NCBI GenBank assembly: GCA_030123565.1 | Contig: CP126122.1 | Coordinates: 879,001-943,000, forward strand | Direction of reading: 5' to 3' | Length of the DNA stretch: 64,000 nucleotides | From: Nitrospira sp. | Lineage (GTDB): Bacteria > Nitrospirota > Nitrospiria > Nitrospirales > Nitrospiraceae | In this document: positions 59,395 through 64,000 of the stretch, piece by piece | Position numbering within the stretch: the stretch's first letter is position 1 | Layout: the number at the start of each line of letters is the position of its first letter | Notes under the pieces: generated by a model | Databases searched by the model: none | Told to the model about the DNA's origin: nothing | The model's input: only the letters and a program-made list of their open reading frames with translations | Translations under genes and position numbers: made by a program

Positions 59395-60105
59395 GACGTA
59401 CTCCTCTTTCGAGCCTGCGTGGAAGAATGAAAGTCCGTGGGAACGCAGACGAACATGGAGACTGCTCCCATTCAAGAGAGGCAGGGAACCCAGGAGAGAG
59501 GGTTCCCTGCCTCTATGAGCCTGGTACGGCGGGCGCCTAGCCGGCCCCTTGGCGGGTGGAGCGGCTGCGGGGTTGGAGAGTACCTCGGTGAGGAGACGCG
59601 GGCGGAGGCGGAGATCGCCGGGATAACGGCGCACGACGGAACAGGACTCAGGGGCAATGTAGACGGTCACTCGATCCCACGCATGGAGCGGACGATTCAA
59701 CCAGAACGCTTGCCTTGTGCTTGTCAATGTCCATGGGCTGCCGAGAATCTTCACCACCAGCAAGGAGTTGAGATCGTGGCGAGCCGAAAGGACGACGCGG
59801 GCGGGCCAGCAATTGTTCTCCAGCGGACTCACCCATCGTGGAGGGCTCAGGATGACATCATGAGGCGGGATATCAAGAGTGACCTGTTGGCCGATATCCA
59901 GGGAGTCGGGCCGGACGGAGAGTGTGCGGTAGAGAAACGTGATGGTGGAACCGCCGGCCATGCGTGCGCGGTATCGCATCCGTTGTGGTTGTGAACGGTG
60001 GCAGGCGATGACCGTTCCAACCACCTTGTTCTTGATGAGAATAGAAGGCGTGCGTCGGTCTTCAACTGCCGGTCTTGCCTGGGGTACGGATACCGTGAGT
60101 GCCAT
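59284..60105 (-). CDS. Orphan protein with two TOBE-like (molybdate-binding) domains
   Basis: The ATG at 60105 follows AAGGAGG. The 273-residue frame starts with two beta-barrel segments in TOBE style: ILIKNKVVGTVIACHRSQPQ through LDIGQQVTLDIPPHDVILSP, then NCWPARVVLSARHDLNSLLV through AWDRVTVYIAPESCSVVRRY. TOBE/Mop domains bind molybdate or tungstate and usually end ABC ATPases such as ModC/WtpC; here no ATPase is attached. The last 110 residues look non-native: they cross a 14-bp hairpin (59478-59513) and merge with a separate signal-peptide-like start. The true protein may be shorter, with a lost stop codon. Confidence 0.55.
   Translation of the reverse strand: MALTVSVPQARPAVEDRRTPSILIKNKVVGTVIACHRSQPQRMRYRARMAGGSTITFLYRTLSVRPDSLDIGQQVTLDIPPHDVILSPPRWVSPLENNCWPARVVLSARHDLNSLLVVKILGSPWTLTSTRQAFWLNRPLHAWDRVTVYIAPESCSVVRRYPGDLRLRPRLLTEVLSNPAAAPPAKGPARRPPYQAHRGREPSLLGSLPLLNGSSLHVRLRSHGLSFFHAGSKEEYVLIRRRFRYHAAVLVVMSLLMMWCSTAPPLFALPITD
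59478..59513. repeat. 14-bp perfect hairpin inside the TOBE-gene frame
   Basis: GAGGCAGGGAACCC (59478-59491) and GGGTTCCCTGCCTC (59500-59513) are exact complements around AGGAGAGA. It has the form of an intercistronic terminator or stabiliser and suggests that the coding part of the TOBE gene originally ended before it. Confidence 0.6.
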
Positions 60106-60125
60106 GATCGGCCTCCTTGCTCTAA

Positions 60126-60278
60126 CAGGATGGTGAAAAAGTCCAGCGGCGTTCTCGACACCCGTGAAGCGTGAATCGTGAAGCATATCTCGCGGACATG
60201 CCGCAGCCGGTTCTGAAACGAGAGACGAACGGCGCTTCACGAACGACGAACGAAGGGGGCGGTTTTTTGACCATCCTG
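60126..60278. repeat. MITE/REP-like element bounded by inverted repeats
   Basis: The ends CAGGATGGTGAAAAA (60126) and TTTTTTGACCATCCTG (60263-60278) are inverted repeats with one mismatch, and the interior contains the reiterated GTGAAGCGTGAATCGTGAAG. Elements starting CAGGATG-x-TGAAAAAG are, from memory, scattered through Nitrospira and related genomes. It sits between the zinc-ribbon gene and the TOBE-like gene and might terminate the former. Confidence 0.65.
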
Positions 60279-60308
60279 CACGACCATCATCCTGTCGCTT
60301 CCTGATCC

Positions 60309-60566
60309 TTATCGCCCGCTCCATGCCGGCTCGACATCCAATCTGTCTTCCTCAATGCTCGCGTGAATCTCGAAGGCACGAGGAAAGGTGCGAAGGAAAT
60401 GCCGGCGGGCCGGATCTCTCATCGCGCGATCCATCGCCAATGCCGTAGAGGTGACGGCATACCGGCAGATGTCGCAGATCCAGAAGGCTCCGTTCGATAC
60501 CAGCCGGTCTTCATTGCAGCCAGGACAGGCGTTGACCGCCAGACGACTGCGTCGCAAGGCTTTCAT
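60309..60566 (-). CDS. Small zinc-ribbon protein of unknown function
   Basis: The ATG at 60566 follows GAGGAG. The 85-residue product has a treble of cysteine pairs typical of zinc ribbons: NACPGCNEDRLVSNGAFWIC and CDICRYAV. A helical basic half (AMDRAMRDPARRHFLRTFPR) and an acidic tail follow. The gene stands between two regulatory sequences (a dyad upstream, an inverted-repeat element downstream) in the molybdate-flavoured region. No family name is recognised. Confidence 0.65.
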   Translation of the reverse strand: MKALRRSRLAVNACPGCNEDRLVSNGAFWICDICRYAVTSTALAMDRAMRDPARRHFLRTFPRAFEIHASIEEDRLDVEPAWSGR

Positions 60567-60603
60567 CGATTGTCTCCTCTGCCGTGGTCGATCAATTAGT
60601 CCA

Positions 60604-60617
60604 TACCAGCTCTGGTA
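60604..60617. promoter_or_regulatory. Palindromic operator candidate
   Basis: TACCAG-CT-CTGGTA is a perfect 6+2+6 dyad about 38 bases upstream of the zinc-ribbon start, a position that would overlap its promoter. The XRE-type regulator at 61108 is the nearest candidate to bind it. Confidence 0.4.
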
Positions 60618-61107
60618 AGGGCGTGAACAGGATGCTATCAGAAAACTTTAAATAATATCAAGAATACAGAACTCACTTTTTCCATATTCCGCCCTTTCTT
60701 TTGAGCCTTCCATCAGGGGCATGGTGGGAGGGTACAGAAGAAACCCCGTTCCGGAGAGCACGCCGCACCGCAATCGCTGTGATTCATGGAAAGTGGGAGC
60801 ATGCGAATGCGCGGTATTTCAGCCGGCATCGTCCGTTGCATGGGGGCTATCATGGTTCTCGCGTCAGAGAGATCGAATTCACGGCGAGTGGGGATCAGGA
60901 GGCTCTCATGGTCGCCATTAAGTTGAGCGATGGAAAAAGACCGGGGGGGTCAGGCTACTGCCATAGGCGGGTTCGAATGTGAGTTCGAGTTCGGAGAGGT
61001 ACCGGTGTCGGCCTCGGGGTGCGACATGTCGTCTTGAAATAAATTGTGCCGTGAACGATTCAGAGTAGTTGACAGATATAAATCTATCATGGTACAGGCT
61101 TACCGCT
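60618..61107. other. Spacer upstream of the XRE regulator
   Basis: About 490 bases. A TTG-initiated plus-strand frame at 60701-60982 contains a protein-like stretch (REIEFTASGDQEALMVAIKL) but no ribosome-binding site or family match, so I leave it uncalled. An A/T-rich tract lies at 60637-60685 and TTGACA occurs at 61069-61074 without a good -10. AGATATAAATCT (61074-61085) is a near-palindrome that could be an autoregulatory site. Confidence 0.3.
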
Positions 61108-62301
61108 ATGGGCGAAAAAAGCAAGGCCGAACCGGCTTCGAACGTCGTCAATTCCCTTCGCGCGTTGCGGATGGCCAAGGGGCTCTCTCAAGGTCAACTC
61201 GCCGACGGGGCGCTGGTCACGAGGCAGGCCGTCTGCGCCATTGAAGCCAACCAGTACCTTCCGACGACCGCCGTCGCTCTGCGGCTTGCGAGCGTCTTGG
61301 GTTGTCATGTGGAGGATATCTTCAGCCTCAAGACGACCGGCGAACTGATCGAGGGAGATTGGGTCCGGCATGGCACGGCCGTGCTCACGATCCAGCCTCG
61401 CACCAGGGTCAAGGTCGCCAAGGTCGAAGGCCGCTTTATCGTTCGCCCCGTCGCGGCCTTGGGTGAAGTGCTGAATTACACCGTGCCCGCAGACGGGTTG
61501 GTCATCGGCAGAAGCGGGGGCGGCACTCGTTCGTCCAAGATCGATCAGCGGGTGCGCGTGCGTCTCCTGCGCGAGCGGCAGCTCATCGAACAGGAGATCT
61601 CGGTCGCAGGCTGTGATCCGGCCATCAATCTGGCGAGTGAATATCTGCGCAGGCACAAGGACGCCTCGACGGTCGTCGGTTGGACGATGGGAAGCGCGGC
61701 GGCGCTCGACGCGCTCAAGCGCAAAGAAGTCCACATGGCGGGGTTGCACATCCTGGATGCCAAGACGGGGGAATCGAACCTACCCTATCTGCGACGTCAC
61801 CTGCAGGGAGACGATTATATCGTGGTGACCTTCGCGGCATGGGAGGAAGGCCTCATCGTCGGCGCCGGCAATCCCAAACGGATACGCACTGTGGACGACC
61901 TCGCGCGTCCGGATGTCAGGCTCGTGAACCGTGAAGAGGGCGCCGGAGCGAGGATGTTGCTGGATCAGCGGTTGTCGGCATTGGGAATCAAGGGGCCCAC
62001 ACTGAAGGGGTATGGGTCATTCGTGAGCTCTCACTTCGAAGTCGCACGGCATATCGCCGAGCGCCAGGCTGATGTCGGGATCGGGATACGATCCGCCGCA
62101 CAGATTTTTGGACTCGATTTCATCCCCTTGCAACAGGCCCGGTATGATCTCGTGTTTCCGAAACGCTATTTGGCTGGCCATCCTGGGCTCTCCCATCTGC
62201 TTGATGCCATTGCCAGCCGGCAGTTTCGCACGGAAGTGGAGGCCTTGGGTGGTTACGACATGACGGAGACGGGAAAGGTACGCAACCTGCGGGCAGGGTG
62301 A
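61108..62301 (+). CDS. XRE-family regulator fused to a periplasmic-binding-protein-like domain
   Basis: The ATG at 61108 gives 397 residues; a TTG at 61069 would add 13. Residues about 10-65 are an XRE helix-turn-helix (RALRMAKGLSQGQLADGALV followed by TRQAVCAIEANQYLPTTAVA). After a linker, residues about 165-385 have the PBP-like fold (ISVAGCDPAINLASEYLRRH, IVVTFAAWEEGLIVGAGNPK, FVSSHFEVARHIAERQADVG and FKRYLAGHPG-type end). This architecture is found in regulators that sense molybdate, tungstate or cofactor precursors, with the ligand domain related to ModA. It lies 61 bases upstream of the second ModA-like gene, suggesting it controls that gene. Confidence 0.88.
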   Translation: MGEKSKAEPASNVVNSLRALRMAKGLSQGQLADGALVTRQAVCAIEANQYLPTTAVALRLASVLGCHVEDIFSLKTTGELIEGDWVRHGTAVLTIQPRTRVKVAKVEGRFIVRPVAALGEVLNYTVPADGLVIGRSGGGTRSSKIDQRVRVRLLRERQLIEQEISVAGCDPAINLASEYLRRHKDASTVVGWTMGSAAALDALKRKEVHMAGLHILDAKTGESNLPYLRRHLQGDDYIVVTFAAWEEGLIVGAGNPKRIRTVDDLARPDVRLVNREEGAGARMLLDQRLSALGIKGPTLKGYGSFVSSHFEVARHIAERQADVGIGIRSAAQIFGLDFIPLQQARYDLVFPKRYLAGHPGLSHLLDAIASRQFRTEVEALGGYDMTETGKVRNLRAG

Positions 62302-62362
62302 CCGGTTCGTTCCGACAAATATTCTGTTGAGAAGCGCATCATCGTTCGGGATGGAGGTGGCG

Positions 62363-63205
62363 ATGGGAGGACAGGGCTTCATGGGGAGTTCGACCCGGGT
62401 CGTCTTATATTCAATGATCTTGTTTCTGGCCGCGAACGTGATGGAGCCTGCCGCAGCAAGGGCCGGCGAGCCGTTCGTCATTGCGGCATCGCCGAGTTTG
62501 AGGGGATTGCTGGAAAAGCTCGGTAATGGGTTTGAGCAAGCCCATCCTGGTGTGCGGGTCCAACTCTATTTCGGTTCCGGGTTGAACCTTCGGCAAACCA
62601 TCGCCGGTATGGAAAACAGCATGGTCGGCCAGTATTTTATCGGAAAAGGCCCTATTCATCTTGTCGCGCCGGGAGGAGATGAAGTGCTCACCAGGCTGGA
62701 GCAAAAATATTACGTCCTGCCCGGCACAAAACGGCCCTATGCAGTGGATCAACTGGTCCTCGTGGTGCCGGAATCCCTGGTAGAGGCCCCGGAGTCTCTC
62801 GAAGCGATGGGCCATAGTACCGCTCGGCTGGCAGTGGCGGACCAGTCGCATACCAGATTGGGTGCGCAGACGGCTGAGGCCCTTCGGTCGCTTGGCCTTG
62901 AGGCATCTTTCAAAGGACGGCTGGATGTCGCGACCGATTCCCACGGGGTCATTGACCATGTCCTCAGCGGCCAGGCTGATGCGGGAATCATATACGGCGA
63001 TCAGGCGGTAAAGGAGCGGGAACGGCTGCGGCTGGTTGCGATCATCGGAAAAGGCTATACCCCGACGCGGCATTCCATGGCCATGGAACGGTACTGCCCC
63101 AATCGTTCTCTGTGCGAGGAATTTCTGGCCTATACCCAAAGTGCCGAAGGGCAGGCGGTCGTGCGCCAAGCGGGATACGGGGTGCCGACAAGCCCTCGAC
63201 CATAG
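62363..63205 (+). CDS. ModA-like periplasmic substrate-binding protein (copy 2)
   Basis: The ATG at 62363 has GGAGG at ideal spacing; upstream ATGs at 62351 and 62327 are possible. The 280-residue product has a signal peptide (STRVVLYSMILFLAANVMEP) and a PBP type II fold: PFVIAASPSLRGLLEKLGNG, LYFGSGLNLRQTIAGMENSM, ARLAVADQSHTRLGAQTAEA and LSGQADAGIIYGDQAV. It is diverged from copy 1: the usual GAP-x-D ligand loop is replaced by IGKGPIHLVAPGGD, so it may bind a different oxyanion or have a sensory role. Followed by the family lipoprotein, 79 bases on. Confidence 0.85.
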   Translation: MGGQGFMGSSTRVVLYSMILFLAANVMEPAAARAGEPFVIAASPSLRGLLEKLGNGFEQAHPGVRVQLYFGSGLNLRQTIAGMENSMVGQYFIGKGPIHLVAPGGDEVLTRLEQKYYVLPGTKRPYAVDQLVLVVPESLVEAPESLEAMGHSTARLAVADQSHTRLGAQTAEALRSLGLEASFKGRLDVATDSHGVIDHVLSGQADAGIIYGDQAVKERERLRLVAIIGKGYTPTRHSMAMERYCPNRSLCEEFLAYTQSAEGQAVVRQAGYGVPTSPRP

Positions 63206-63284
63206 AGTTTTTTTGCGCCTATATGTCAATTATACAGATATTAAGTTAATGAATTGTTTATTTCTGCCGAGTCGAGGAGGGGTG

Positions 63285-63983
63285 ATGGAGAAAGGACGCA
63301 AGGGATTGAGCGGACGACGGTTGTGGTTATTGGCGGTCGCCGCTGCATGGTCAGTCGAGTTCACGGCAGGGTGCGCCAGGCTTCCCTATACGACAAAGAC
63401 GATCCACGAGGATGAGCGGGTTGTGGTCACTGTGCAACAGGAGGTCGAAGCAACGGCCTACACGCATCCAGTGCAACTCACTGGCACAGAGCTGGCCAGC
63501 CTGCTCAGGGGATTTTCGATCCGCGAACAACAGCGGTTACCGTTGCGCTGGTTTGCCGAAGAGTTGCCGCCCAAGCCCCTCTTTCGAGAAGACGAACTGC
63601 AAGCTCTTGCGCCCCACCTTGCGGATGGGCTTCAGAAGTTGGGCGTCAACGAACGGGCTCACTTCGAGGTACGTGCTCCCGGTTTCAACCCTGACTATGG
63701 CCGCGACACCATTGCAGGAAGGGTGGCGGTCCGAGAGCCCTATCTGTATGTAACGATCGAATATTTTCACAACCAGATCCCTATTCGAAAATCCGATCTC
63801 TACGATTACAACTACCCCCTCCCGCCGCCGACGCCGAAGAATTACATCCTCTATTTCGAGCCTGGCCGCTTTTGGATTAGCGACGACAAGGGCCGCCGCG
63901 GCGTCGATTTCAGGCAATTTCTCAGATCCGGAGAAGCGGGTCCCAGCCGTGCTCCACAGCCGTCCCCCCCTGCCGCTCCGTAA
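63285..63983 (+). CDS. Lipoprotein of an unnamed three-member family (member 3)
   Basis: The ATG at 63285 follows GAGGAGGG. The 232-residue product has a signal peptide (RRLWLLAVAAAWSVEFTAGC) with lipobox TAGC. Shared family features are TKTIHEDERV, YTHPVQLTGTELASLLRGFS, LFREDELQALAPHLADGLQK and NERAHFEV; it ends in a proline-rich tail. Like member 2, it follows a ModA-like gene, though here with a 79-base gap in place of overlap. Probable envelope lipoprotein; biochemical function unknown. Confidence 0.8.
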   Translation: MEKGRKGLSGRRLWLLAVAAAWSVEFTAGCARLPYTTKTIHEDERVVVTVQQEVEATAYTHPVQLTGTELASLLRGFSIREQQRLPLRWFAEELPPKPLFREDELQALAPHLADGLQKLGVNERAHFEVRAPGFNPDYGRDTIAGRVAVREPYLYVTIEYFHNQIPIRKSDLYDYNYPLPPPTPKNYILYFEPGRFWISDDKGRRGVDFRQFLRSGEAGPSRAPQPSPPAAP

Positions 63984-64000
63984 CGTCCGGAGGCATCACG

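Noticed and set aside
60701..60982. Plus-strand TTG-initiated frame upstream of the XRE regulator
   Set aside because: No ribosome-binding site and no family resemblance; too little support.
61069..61097. TTGACA upstream of the XRE regulator as a sigma-70 promoter
   Set aside because: No acceptable -10 hexamer at 16-18 bases, and the start would fall at the ATG.

Overview
The window looks like a chromosomal segment of a Nitrospira-type nitrite oxidiser (phylum Nitrospirota). This is inferred from the even, GC-rich composition, a large cytochrome bd-like oxidase resembling the unusual Nitrospira protein, paired DUF507 genes, molybdate-related genes and a family of lipoproteins I cannot name. 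No sequence search was possible, so the taxonomic call is moderate. I saw no rRNA, tRNA or CRISPR array.

Layout. 1-9 kb: a GAF protein running off the left edge, then a 1409-residue fusion (receiver, PAS, degenerate kinase core, two PilZ domains, LuxD-like hydrolase fold, methyltransferase), two secreted proteins, a PP2C phosphatase and an RNase H-like protein, all on the minus strand. 9-21.6 kb: plus-strand housekeeping genes, including cyclophilin-like, two DUF507, a TPR lipoprotein, bcp, fabI, radA, a LolB-like lipoprotein, tsaB, rimI, a YdcH-like protein, tatC, a BNR-repeat protein, ppiB and the first member of the lipoprotein family. 21.6-28 kb: a minus-strand operon of response regulator, RND pump, adaptor and TolC-like channel. 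28-35 kb: a hairpin-rich spacer, PPi-type phosphofructokinase, hicBA, aldose epimerase, a YdjM-like protein and trmL.

35-45 kb is the standout: a co-directional minus-strand cluster. In transcription order it encodes a deoxyribosyltransferase-like/TPR protein resembling the ASK1 sensor region, a SIR2-like/TIR protein, a membrane-anchored STAND ATPase with about fourteen WD40 repeats, a patatin phospholipase, and a DUF4062-TM-TPR protein cut in two by one in-frame TGA. The parts list matches NLR-like bacterial conflict (antiviral) systems, but the combination is not one I recognise as a named system.

45.9-54.9 kb: a zinc-ribbon protein, tex, the cytochrome bd-like oxidase with a small membrane partner behind a likely sigma-54 promoter, and a convergent NtrC-type regulator with its sensor kinase. 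54.9-64 kb: a molybdate-flavoured region. It holds yezD, a porin, a ModA-like protein and a lipoprotein as one operon; an orphan protein with two TOBE-like domains; an XRE regulator with a periplasmic-binding-protein fold; and a second ModA-like protein followed by a lipoprotein of the same family. No ABC permease or ATPase is present. Several MITE-like inverted-repeat elements sit in the gaps, one of them supplying or overlapping the stop codon of a lipoprotein gene.
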